Below, piece after piece: positions 23,856 through 36,800 of a stretch of 64,000 nucleotides of DNA. The stretch lies in assembly GCA_947846985.1 (NCBI GenBank), contig CANTUZ010000004.1, forward strand, positions 5,446,927 to 5,510,926, written 5' to 3'. Made by a program: the position numbers and the translations under genes. Every line of letters starts with the position of its first letter. The first letter of the stretch is position 1. The stretch is from Fratercula arctica. Its lineage: Eukaryota; Chordata; Aves; Charadriiformes; Alcidae. A model generated the notes under the pieces. That model saw only the letters and a program-made list of their open reading frames with translations. It was not told the origin of the DNA and searched no databases.

Positions 23856-26800
23856 TTAAAGTAGCAGTGCATACTTAACAACCAGCACTATTACATTCTT
23901 ACAGCTCAGAAAAGAAATAGCAAGGAAGCTCCAAATCCTTTGAAGAAAGAATCTTGTAATTCAAGAGACTGATCAAGTTATGGCTCAGTCTGCCAGACAA
24001 AATTCACCAAATTCTGTGACAGAGAATGTAAGGCTTTGGAGTTGTTTACCGATAGTAATCATAGCAGGGTGAATAGGGATTAACCTCAAAGGGCAGTAGA
24101 AGGATTAGTTAAAAAAATCAGAAAAAATAAAAGGGGAGTCTGCATTTTTCTTATCATAATGGAAGCAGCTGTCCTCTCCCATGTCACCACTTTAGTCTCA
24201 CTTAAAGTCTATAATAAAGCAAACAAACCCCATCCAAATTAACAGAATCTTTGAGTTTCCACGTGAGCCAGTGTGTCAAATCATCACTGGAAATGCCTTC
24301 AGTCTTAAATTATTAAGACTCAGATGATCTTGATGATGTCTTTTACTAAGGAGCACGTGGGTTTTTCTATCTATCCTAAGAGTAATGTAAAATATATACT
24401 CAGCTGCTACCAAGGTGCTCAACTGTGCCAGTAAAAGGAAAAGTATAACACAGCCATATTCAAAGGCACCAAATGAAGGCAGTTAATCAACACAAGGCAT
24501 GTTTATGCCAGGAGTCTCTTCCATTAACCTGGGGAGAAGGTGACATAGATTCCTTTTGTGACTCCTTGAAAACAACTTTAATAAGAAGTTGCATAGTTAA
24601 TTTAAAAATGAGTGAGTAAAGCTTGTCCAACTTGCTACTTCTTTCTCAATAAAGCAGAGTTAACAGTTAACCTCTGCTTCTAAACAGGCAGCATAAATAA
24701 ATGCAGATAAAATCAGTTTGCTGGGACAGTATTTCTATTAACAAAAAGCTTAAAGAAAAAATCTGTTCTAATCAATTAGCAATGCTAATTCCTGGAAACA
24801 GAAATAATCTGGAATAAAGAGACAAAAAGTACACGAATGGAAAACAACACCCATTACTAATGAATCTTATTTAAAATCAGAGTAGCAAGGAACAGCCTTA
24901 GCATAACTAACAAACGTATAGTAACATAACATATAAGTTTATATGAATATATGTCCATAAACTCCAGCCTCTGCAGACACAATATTAAATATCAGCCATT
25001 TCCATTCAAGATAATAAGAGTAAGTGGCACACCATAGGCTGAAGAAAGAGAAGGGTGTTGGCATAATTAAAATGTATTATGTAGACTGTCAAAAATATTG
25101 CAGATTTTGGTGTTTCCAGCTTCCTTGCTATGCATGCCCAAGTTATCTTCCACTTCCAAATAGGATAATGACAGTATTATTTAGCTGTTTATTTTAATTT
25201 CGGTAAATACAATACAGGGAAAAAAGCAATAACATTGTATATGTCCTCCCTAAGATAACATTCATCTGTGCCTCTTCTTTCCTAGGGCTACAGATCATAT
25301 CTATTTGTTCTAAATCAAATATCATAGCATCAAGATAAATATTTCCTTAGGATGAAAACTTTCAGTCTCTGTATTTATGTGTGTACTCTCTACACTATAC
25401 ATATTTTTTTTTCCTAGTGAAATGACTTTGAAGAATAGCATCTATCAGAATTCAGATGAAAGGGAGTCCCCATTTCTGGGGAAATAAGCTTTACACTCTT
25501 AGCTCTCCATTCAAAATAGCCCTAAGTTCTGCAACAATGACTTTCATTCTTGCAGTATATTTTTTGAGGAAGGTGGAACTATAAAAACAACTTGAAGTTC
25601 CAGACCTTTGCATTCAACAGTTTCTTGCTCCTTTTAGTTCTGTTCACTATCCTAAGCAAAAGAGGAATTTGGAAAAGTAAATAATCTGCAAATGCTGGTA
25701 GCTTCTATTTGATGTGACAGATAAGCTTTATCTGAATTAAGGCAAATAAAAGCGTTGGTACAGCAAGTGTTATTCCACTCGGCACAATGCCCACATTCAA
25801 TGTAGCTAAAGTAATGGAGAAATTACTCAGTGAAGTAAAACACACATGTACAATTCCATGATGCATTCCCATATAGTGTAAAGAGTTTTAATTCCACATC
25901 TGTAGGATATCAAGACAGAGAATGGAAAATATCTATGGCATGGTTGGACTCTGTGAAGTGGAAAATATGAGATGGTAGGAGTTTTGTTTTCTGTTAATCA
26001 CTTAACAAGCCCATTAGTCGTGGAATGTTTCTAAACTAAGTGAACCTGTGAAGAAAGAAGTAAGAGCAACAACATTAAGAGGGAGTAAAGCATGTTTCAA
26101 AAGTGAAATATTCTTTCTCCTGTTTTAAAATATTTCTTCTTGCAGCCATCTATGCAAAGATGGAACCATGGACCAAAATTTGGTCTTTGATTCTCCATGT
26201 TTAAGACTTATGCACTTGAATTCAGGATTATTTGGACGCAGTACATTACTTTTTATAAAAAAAAAAATTAAAAGGGCAGACTGATCATGGTGTAATCTGG
26301 ATATAATAATCCAGCAAGTATTACTTCCAATGCTGTTGCTCATACTTGGTAAAGAACAGTATTCAAACTATCGTAAAGCTTCCAAAAATACTGTAAAATA
26401 CGTACTTACTATGGCAATCGGCTCCCTGGCAGATCTGTTGTGCATGACTCTAATAACAGCTAAAGGAAAAAAATGGAAGAAATGCCAAGAATGAATCACA
26501 ATCTTGGAAATTATCCCCAAAACAACTGCACAGTAGTACGGTAGATGTGCTCTACACAATGAAAACTACTGCGATACTTTGCGCTTCATTGGGGTCAAAT
26601 TGAAAGGTGTATTTGGGGGGTGTAAAATAGTAACACTTCTTCAGTTGTGATGTGTTACAGTTTTAAAGTTTATACTTGCTTAAGCTAATTGATGCTGTAT
26701 TCAATTTCATGTAATGATGTTAGGTATTGACAAGCAGAGCCTTTTAAAGTTGCCTGGGAACAATGTTAAGCCTTCTGAAAGATAAGGTCATGACACGTCT

Positions 26801-29062
26801 TGATGACACCATTATAAGGAAATGGTACTTCTAATTCAGTGTTTTTATGCTAACTTTACAAAAGGAACATCTGCTCAACTACAGGCTTCGTACATTTCAG
26901 CCATGAGGTATTCCAATTAACTTAGAAGTTAATGCGATCATCAGGAAATATCCAAACACTGGAAATGTCATAAAGTAGAACAGCAACATCATCAGTACCA
27001 TTTAGTGAAAATTCATTAAATATGGTTGCTAATGATTTGCACCATTAACTGAGTGCAGAAATTGATTCCCTACATGTGAGATAGGGAAAAAAAAAAGCCC
27101 AAATATGAAATCTGATTGATTGATTGATTGGTTTTTTTTTAAATGGTGACAACAATAGTGTCAAATCTTTTTCAAGTTGGGCTTTAGTTTCTGAAAGAAA
27201 AATCTCCATTTTCACATGGAGACTGCTTTGTTGGTGGGCAAAGGCATAACTTTGTCCTCAGCAAAATTAACTATGACAAGACAGAAACTCTTAAGCTTCT
27301 TTGATAATGAAACCACCAACTGGAAAACAAGCGCAGCCAGACTATAACTTCAAAAATGGGGTCTACATCTCATTTCTGATTCTGGAAAAAACACAAAACC
27401 AACAGACCCTACTTCTTCTATGCTAATACCGAGTCTGCCTATTCAAAAACATCTTGGGAAGAACCTCCGCAAATGCCAGAGGTAGACTTAGAGCTTTAGA
27501 AGTGTCACCTTGCTAGTAAATAGTCATTCTGCCACTTTATTGAACAAATGGTCTATGAAAGCTTTTAAAACACATCCAGGTGTCCCTGCTTCACAAGCCT
27601 GGATGTTAACTGACACTTAATACCTATAATGTCAGCGTATTGCATGGTTGCAAATGGAACATCGCTTGCTTTGGTCACATGATTGTCAGCTGAAGATGAC
27701 CAGAAAGTTTATTTAGATGACTCCTTAATTTCTGCTACCTCCACTATGTAAGGATTTAATTTCTCACCACAAAATTGAAAAGGTCAGCAGAAAAGCTTGA
27801 TTCTTAAGTACTTCTTTGTCTGAATGAAATTAACCTATTTTGCCCTAAAATTTCTGGTCTTTTCTGTATTGTATATTTATTTTCCAAAATATAACGTGTG
27901 CCTTTCCACAAGACCAATGTAAATTCATCTCTCTTCAGAGGCCAAATAAGAAACTCATTTTCCATGTACAACTAATCCTGAATTCATTTCTTACACATAT
28001 TTTAAAAGAAAATTCAATCTGTCCTGAGGGTGAATTTTCCTCAGATCTCTTCACTGGAGAAAACTGACCTCTAGATATAGGGTCTCTTCCCTGAGGATCA
28101 TCTGCAACCAGCCTTTAACTTGCTATCTCAGTCTTCGCAATTTATGTCCTGAATAAAAAGAAATAGACAGTTACTGAAAAATGTTGGTCCAAGTTTGTGG
28201 TTTTGTAACCAGCAATCTCTGTTTCAAAAGTGATTTTGCCCAGTATCACACTGTGAAGTCTAAAAATAACACAGCCTCTATATTTACTGTGTTGGACAAG
28301 TTAAGTCACTAAATCTATGTTCAAAGCACGGAAGTAAAAATGACTTACTTTTCAGAAACGCTGAGACCAGCAAACGTAAAATGCATAAATGCCCATCATG
28401 TCTTAAAATCAGCCGACTGTTTTGTAGCCTGAATATGGTGCTGCATATGTAATTTTAGACACCTAGATTTTAAATGCTTTCTAAAAACGGTCTCAATAAA
28501 GTCGGTGACAATCTTAAACAGGATTTTATAGGCCCGCTCTTTTCTCCCAGTTGCACAGGTGCTTTCCAGAAAGCACTGCTTTTCCAGCCAAAGTGTTTCC
28601 AGATGTAGATACAATACAATAGGTTGTAGCATTCATTATTACACTTAAGACTCAACTGCAGGTCTCCCTGCAATGAATGCACGCAGTTTCCATTGACATT
28701 CAAAGAAGCTTTGCGTGTGCCAGAGGGGAAATCTTATTTGGCAAGTGACACTACCACACAGCATTGCAATCCACTGAGTACAGAGACAAATCCTGGTTTC
28801 ATACTGTTGCAGTAGCAAAGCCCCCATTAGCTGACACTCCCTTCCCTGAACCAATCACGTATATACTTGCTTTGATTTAAATATGTTCCTACGCAGGAAG
28901 GGCAGCAGAGGGTAATTTATTTTCACAGAGAAAGATGAGCAGATAAAATGATTAATGGAAACATAATTTTCATAACACTGGGATACTAAAAAGAGAAAGA
29001 AATGTGGGACAAGTTATGTAATGTGTACTTACTGAAATATGCTGCATGTCTCTGAAAGGAGA

Positions 29063-29110
29063 CATGATCCTGCTCTCTCTGATGTCAACAGGAGCTTTGC
29101 CACTGAGGGA
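29063..29110. repeat. Further copy of the GTCAA(T)GGGAGCTTT-type repeat
   Basis: The stretch CATGATCCTGC...GATGTCAACAGGAGCTTTGCCACTG matches the left half and core of the element at 21343-21421 with scattered differences. It is a decayed fragment. Confidence 0.35.
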
Positions 29111-30149
29111 GCCCTCAGCTGCTTTAAATCACAATCGAACTAATTTACAGTAAAATATCCTTGTGAGTATAGCATCGTTGATATGTTAAGGAAGAAGAAT
29201 TAAAAACTACTACACCCAACACCAGAATATCCACTGCTTGAGATATTCCCACCTCACGAAGAACGGAATCAGCCCTGTGACACTTAGGCCTAAAACTCCA
29301 TGACACCAATGAGTACAAGAGCTGCCTTGCCCCAGACGGTCCGGGGTAAACCAAGGTTAACACAGTTGCCCTGTGTCAGGACTGAAGGTTCCTCCAGACT
29401 TTGAGACATTAGTCTGAATCACTTACAAATAGCAACTGTACCCAGACGAACAAGTGTTTTGGAAAGAAACCACTGTTACCTAGGATGACACTTCTCTTGG
29501 AACTGTGCTAAGTTTCCAGGATTGATTCACCTCAATTCAACGGATTATAACACATCTTCACAATGCTTTTCTTCAGGGTATCACATAATTTCTCCATTTT
29601 TCTTGTAAAATAGGATTAGGTGCCTGGTCATAGGCACTCATGCACATGTTTGCATCCAGAAACAGGATTTTTAGCTCAGGTCTACTAGTCAGTGGGGTCA
29701 CCTTTCAAACTTGTCTTACAGCCTACACAGTGACTTAAGAAAGGAATGCCAAATTATGCGGGTCCTTTCTACTGCAGGCTGCAACTGAGCAAGAACAGCC
29801 TCTAGAAAGGTGATGTTCATCCTTCTTCTGTCATGGCAGCGTGGAAAGAGAGGCTTCAAGGCTGTAAGTCCAGAGAGAGGCTGTGGGAGCACAGGCAGGC
29901 TGGTATGGAGAATGCTGGTCTCTCTCAGTGACACGGCAGTCGCAGATTGTTTCACTGCTGCATAAAGGCGGGAACTGGAGACACCGTGCTTAGGGGTATA
30001 ACATAGCTCTTGTTTGTCCCTGAAACCTGTAACAAAGTTACAGTCTAAATCCCATTTACAGTTATGTGCTTGGGGAGAAGTTGTGTATCTCCAATGACAT
30101 TGGACCGTATTGGATGCCCCATTTCCTCACCGAACACAAGTTACCTCCC

Positions 30150-30240
30150 AGGGCAGAGGAGGCAGAACTTGAACCTATAGCTGTATCTTCTGCATCTCAC
30201 AAGTTTAACCCCTACATCACTGGCAATAGGCATCAACAGT
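30150..30240 (+). mobile_element. Possible tRNA-derived SINE/MIR-like fragment
   Basis: The segment GGCAGAACTTGAACCTATAG followed by CTTCTGCATCTCACAAG, TTTAACCCCTACATCACTGG resembles the MIR block that reads GGCAGAGCTGGGATTCGAACCC...CCAAAGCCCATGCTC...CTACACCACGCTG. The match is weak. It lies within the 135-codon ORF at 30114-30521, which argues that this ORF is not a gene. Confidence 0.3.
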
Positions 30241-33200
30241 ACAAAAATGTTTGCTTTACTAGGCAAGATGGAAATTTAAATTATATGGCACAGCCTGAAA
30301 TTCCGCGAGTAAATCTGTTAGTATGTTTTATGTCAGATATTTCCATTACAGGAAACATAACAAGCATCTCCCACAACTCAAAAAGCCCACAAACCCAACA
30401 GATATACTATGCTTACAACATGGCGCATCCTCTTGGTAAGCTGACCCTTAACCACTACAAGAGTAGAAAACATTTAGAAAATATTCCTAGAAAGTATATT
30501 TGGAAAATATGTCAGCTATGAAATCAATTTAATTTCATTTATTTACTAATCTCATGAAATTAATTTTACCCACTTTGTCCTACCATTCTTGGATATGTTT
30601 TAAGGGAAAATAAGGAATATCTGATGAAAAAATAACAAGAACTTCCAGTAGCTGCTACATTAGTTATCATCAATTCTTCTGGTAGAATATTTGCCAATAT
30701 AAATCACATTCATATTTAAGCTGTGTACTTGTGATATGGCATACCAGGTGGTTGTATAGCTGCAAGATTGTAGCACGATCTGGCTTCCATATTTCTAGTG
30801 CTGGGAAGAATTTGGGCAAGGATTAATCATAGATGGAAGAGACATTTTTTTATTAGCAAAAAAAAGAACTTGTCACTAACCTGCTGTAGAGTGCTTCTTG
30901 CCGGATGGTGATGGTTACCATGAAGTATGAGTATCAGCCACAGCAATGTTTTCACAGCAGGGCTACCTATGGCCGTCAGCCAGCCTGCCTGCTTTTGAAG
31001 CAAGTCAAAATGTTGATAACTGTTCTCTTTCTCAAGGGCGGAAAAAAAAGGAAGCACTAAAGTAAGCTTTTCCACCTTATTTGCACTGTTGTTTTGCTTT
31101 TTTTTTATACAAGAATGTTTTCCTGCCAACTTTTTCCTAAGAAAACACTTGGCCACCTGATTCCAGTTTTTTTTGATTGACTATTTCCTGCCAACACAGT
31201 CCCTGTGAGTACATGCCACTGTCTTCCTACTTAGCCGCAACTCCATCTTGACTTCTCTGCCTTTACATTCAGGTCATATTCTCAGGTTGGCAGTTTTTAG
31301 GTTTAGTTTAAAATTGTTTCAGCATGAAAAGTCATACTTAATAAACACAGGCTTGATATTGCTTATTCTCGGATGTAAGAAAAATAGTTCAAATACTATT
31401 CTTTCTGTTCCAATTTGTTTCTAGTTGTAGAAGTTTTATTTTGTCCTGCAGACCACCTTTCTACTGAAATGTCCTTGAACTTGTGCTTCAATTTGTCTAG
31501 TCTTGCTTTCCAACTGTAACCCCCGTAGCAACCACTAGACCAAGCACACATAAAATTGAACAGGTGTTTACTGGTAGGATCAGAAGTTTATTTTTCTTTA
31601 AACCAAAAAGTATTTTCTCTACTGATTATTCTCAGCTTTGTTTACCAATGTTTACCATGTTAAGGCTGATTTTTAAGTGGTGGAATTTTGCTCTCTTCTT
31701 TGTTTATTTTTAGGAGTTCACACTGTCCTGACTTAAAAACAAACATATGAACTGTAAACCACATATAAAGACACTTGCCCTGCTCATAACAAAAGTCTTG
31801 TTGTCTTCTCTGAGTTAGTTTCAAACCACCAAATTTATAGAAGTTAGAGCAACATTTTAAGCCTGGTGACTGAGTTCAGAGTTGGTTGTTGAAAGAAGCT
31901 TTTAAAACACTTTTCAGATAAATTTTATCAGACGCAGGTCGAGGAACCCTTAGGAGTTGCAGAACAGCTTAATCAGTGGAGCCACTTCAAAGTTAGACTG
32001 TGAAACTGGAGACAATGTTCAGCCTAAACACCTCCCTGGATGAGTCTGCACTAGAGTTGCTAATCATGATGGCATGGCTATAATACGTGTGGTAGCCATG
32101 CCAGATTTTGGTCCTATTTCTACTCTCACAAACGAGAGCTGTGCTCAGCTAACTTTTCTGGAGACTCAGTAGTTTAATGGAGAAAGAAGCCACATGCAAA
32201 GTTTTTATCATCTAATGGCATTTCAGTGCCTGCCTCCTAACTCCTACTGAAAAGATACTTGCATAATGAGTGCCACCAGCAGCACTGGGCATAATCGCCA
32301 AGCCTGTAGCTGCCTTAAAAGATAGAAGAGAATTAAATGGTTATGAAGAAGGCAAGTATTTTTTCTCCGAGTTAGGACTGACAAAGATCTGCAAAGTAGA
32401 GCCAGGACAGAAATCCTGTTAAGATTTCAGGATTTAATCTCAAGTTTCAAAGTATTTTTTTTTCAATTTCCAGCTCCTGCATTCACAAGAATCTCAGCTT
32501 TCTATTAGTTTCTTTTCAGAAAACTGAAAAGACACTTGAAGTGCATGTCAGACAAAAATTAGTATGCACCTTCCCCGCAATACAGGTAAAAACACACATT
32601 GCTTATTAGCCATTGTCCAGACTGTGTATCTTAATTCTGAATGGTTGGATTTATCAATACAAAGCTAGGAAAATAAGTATGAAACTAATCAGCTGATATA
32701 ATAGTATCAACGGAGCTCATAAAAAACAGATATACATTGAGGTTTGAGTTGGATCTGCATCTTCAAATACTTTGAAAACATACTACATACTTTACCATTA
32801 TGAAACATATTTTGGACTAAAATTTCCCCCTTCACCTTCAAAAACAAAAGCCCTAAGATACTCTGCCAATCTGATGTTTAGCGCTCTTCAGCAAACAGAA
32901 CTTCAATAACTTGGCAGAATGTTAAGTTTAGAGTCTTTTTGTTGAACTAATTTTTCTTTTGGAATGCTTCCTTTTAAAAGCACAGTACCAGCATCAAAAC
33001 CTAAGGAAATAAAATTGTCAGGTATCTGAATCCCTTCGTGAAGGCATCTGAAAAGATTGACTGGATATGGAGAAAGAAGTTAGAATTAAGTGCAGTATCA
33101 AAAGGACTTATTTGCAAACAAACGTCAACGCGCCGAAGAGATATACACGCCCTGCAACATTTAAGAAGTGAGGCTTCCCTCTAAAGAGTTCCTTATGCAG

Positions 33201-33874
33201 GCATAATACATGCAAGTGACACTATGTCAAAATGAAATGCTGTTATAAGTAGTGAGAAGACTTGTATCCTTTTGATGAAAGAAAAACCCCAAGCAATATG
33301 TCAGCCTCACAGTGCAGTGGACCACCCACAGAAATGAATGAGTTTTCAACTACTGATCATCAGAAAACGCACATACTAAACTAAAGCTTCCTGGACAGCT
33401 GCTGTCTCTGATTAAGTCTTTGACAGTACAGGCCTGTGCTTGTGGCCTTTGCTCTTGGGATTAAATCGGGCTCTCAGCTTTGTGTTTGCTTAAAATGACA
33501 GCCTTTCAATTCCCAAAGACTGGAAATAAAGCATGAAAGCGTGAGCGTGAAATCTTGAGAAGTCGCCCCTAATCTGTTGTTCTTGTGGCCCAAACTACAG
33601 TCGTCCCTGCAGTACTACAGCATCCCCAGGGCTGCTGAGGCAATTGTAACCATTCTCAGTGAGGGGTAGGGGTGATATTGTGCCTCCAGCAAAAAAAAAT
33701 GAAGCTCTGCTCAATCACCACCTCTGCACAGAAAATGTATTTCCAATGAGCCTGTCCTAAATGCAAAGTCCCACAGCATGGAAAAAATGCTGTTGGAGAA
33801 ATGCTCCTTGCTTCTCGTACCTATTATTATGGATTATTTAACTTCAGTCAAATACAGACCGCAGTCTCCAATGA

Positions 33875-33898
33875 GTTGTAACTCACTGGAGTTACAAC
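33875..33898. repeat. Perfect 10-bp inverted repeat with 4-nt loop
   Basis: GTTGTAACTC (33875-33884) and GAGTTACAAC (33889-33898) are exact reverse complements around ACTG. ACTGGAGTTAC then occurs twice, at 33885-33895 and 33899-33909, 14 bp apart. The GGAGTTACA phrase fits the same dispersed hairpin repeats seen elsewhere in the window. Confidence 0.6.
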
Positions 33899-36800
33899 AC
33901 TGGAGTTACTCAAACCATGCATTTCAATGAGGGGAAGTATTATTTAACACGTGGCAAACTAGGATGATTAAGCCAGCCTGTAAACCTGTGAACAAAGGCA
34001 ACATTTATCTGTCATCTTCCTTTAGGACATTTTATGTTACAGACAAGGTAGTTAAAACAGGAGGGCTTTTTGGTTTTGGGGTTTTTTTTTTTTTGGTAGG
34101 TTGTTGGGGATTTTTTGCAAGTTTTCTATGTAAATTGTTACTAGATGTGATGTGGCAAATGTAAACCCTACAAAATAAACCATCCCATTTTCTTTAAAAA
34201 AAACTTGAGGATAATGAGAATACTAAATCATAGAATGAATTCCTATGGAACCCAGAAAAACAGTGATAGTCTTTGGATCCTGAAGAGAAAGCCAACACTA
34301 ACAATATTTTGAAAAGTCAGTCAGATACATTACACATTACTGAATACATCATATCAATACCTCAAATGCATTGATCTCTTGACGGTCTGTCGAACATAGC
34401 TACGGAAAAACTCCCAATCCAGCACATAATTGAAATGAAAATACTTAATTTTTCAGCTGCAAAAATAATGATTTTTCTCTTTCGGTAAGCAAAACTTAAA
34501 ACTGGACATGGTAATGAAATTTCATAGGCAGGGAAGTATATTCCAGGTAACGCTACAATTTTTTTTTCATTCAAATGAATTTGAATTTAGAAGGGAAAAT
34601 AGGGAACCCTGTACTGCCTCTGTCAGAATGCAAAAAGTATTTCACGAAAATTTGTAACAATAGTAGGACTTAGTTTCATTTGCAATGCATGTGGGAAGTT
34701 TCAGAATTTAAGTAAAAGCAGGATTATAGGTCTACCTTATTCAGGATTTAACTTTCACAAAGGCATAACAGATCTCCCTACCATTGTCAGGAAAAACATT
34801 CATTCAGTTAGATCATGGTAAATTTGTGAAAAACATGTCTGCAGATTTTCCTGAAGGTGAGAGAACTACAAAGAAAATTATTCAAAGCATTAGAGGCAAA
34901 AATACAAGTTGGAAAGACCTGTGACAGAAAATGTGAAAGATCTCTTTAAAATTTTATTTTAGCAATTAATAATAAAATAAAGGCTTTCTTTAGCAACTCG
35001 TTACTTGACAAATGGAACAAGCTTTTTCCTAATGCCAGCCTTTACTTACATTCATTTCTTTGTTACATAGACATCATCTGACTTTAGCAAAAACCAAGCA
35101 TGTCCCATACATACATGGAAATCGATTGTGAGGCAGATCTGGTTACAACATTTTCCACTTGTTTGTGTTTAAAAAAATCTAATGGTTTTATTGTGACTAC
35201 TACTGAAATTAAGCACTGGAAGAGTGTGGAACTTTTCTTCAGAAGGGAAACTCCTGCATCCTTCATTTTCACAATGCTTTATTGACCTCCACATCTATAA
35301 TTACCAGTTTCATTTTAAAAAGCAACTGTTGGCAGTTTACAACTACCTAATTTATTCTTTGGCTCCAGTCAGGTATTTCACAGTAACAGTTATACCTGTA
35401 AATAGCTGTCAAAAGCTAAGATGGATACAGAATACAGAAATGTCAGTTAAGTCATTAATTGAGCAGTGACTTTATTATTGTATAGTAACTGCAACCCCAT
35501 TTTTACAAAAGGGTGTATCTAATCACTGAACCTCCTGATTTCACTCATATTGTGAATAAGACACTACACGTACATTAATGCCTTGAACAGTTTGTTGATT
35601 TAAATTCATGGCATAAAATTAAGCACATATGGCTGTCAGTCTCAGGATGAATTTAAGCACTTGCTAAGAACTGAGGCACTTAAATTGCCTCTAGTTTAAA
35701 TCTTGTTTGAGAGAAAACAGTAAATCATTCTCTTGCATGTTGAACAGAAAAGAGAAAAAGAAAAAAAAAGGACAGAAAAGGAGAGAAAATGAGGGAGAAA
35801 TGAGTTACAGAAGTGGATGACTGTAGGTAGTCCAGGCTTTTTCCACTTGCTAGCCTGGACCTCCTTTCCGGTAAATTATGCAATTCAGAGGAAACAGTGT
35901 GGTGGGAAAGATCCCACAAGGTGCTGGAAAAGACAACACCAAAAGGAAAAATCTTTCTTGGTTAAACAAAAAGGACCTAAAAGAAGAAGACAGGTAAATG
36001 TCCTTGTTCGCAGGCTGACTTAATCATCCTAAGTTTGCCACTTGCTAAATAATATTTCTCATTGAAGTGCAAGGTTTGATTTTGTTATGAAGTCACATTG
36101 TACTGTAATTCTTTCACCTTCCTTAATTTTTCCTCATTATTATGGACATTCTATTAAGTCATGTATATGTATGAATGATGTTTTAGCAACTTGGTATATC
36201 TTATGGGGCCCTGAAGTTCTTTGAGTATTATAAAGGAAAATAGCATTCAACAGGATCAGTTCTAGTTTTGCAGCTATGACAGTTAAACATTCTTTATTCC
36301 AACTGCAATGACATATGCTTATTTCTATTTCAGTTAATGGGAAAATCTCAACACACTAATAAGTAGTAAATTAAATTCTGGGATAGTCATTCTACAAAGT
36401 TTTTTAAAGTTCAACTTCTAAATGATAAAATTTACAGATAAAAGTATCTGTCAGTAAAGTTTCAGGTTGTGTTATCTGTAAGTTGCTTCACTGCTTTTTC
36501 TTTGGAATAAAATATATTTTTGAAGATCAACAATGCAGTGACGACACGTAAAATAGAAAATTGTTTCAAAATAAACAAAAGTACTAACAACATTCTTAAA
36601 CCTCTAACCAGAAGCACTTTGCTGAACTGCAGATATTGCCATACACATTTGGACCTGTACACAAATACCACAAATAAGTAGGTTGAATTCACAAAACTTC
36701 CAAACATCTCAGTGTTTATGTTCACATTTTTTTCCTCAGGGACACCAAACACAACATCTGATATTCTTATGGTATATCCATTATTCAGATCTTAAAATAT

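Noticed and set aside
30066..30521. 151-codon ORF treated as a gene
   Set aside because: It opens with GTG, not ATG, matches no known family, has no clear exon context and overlaps a SINE-like stretch.
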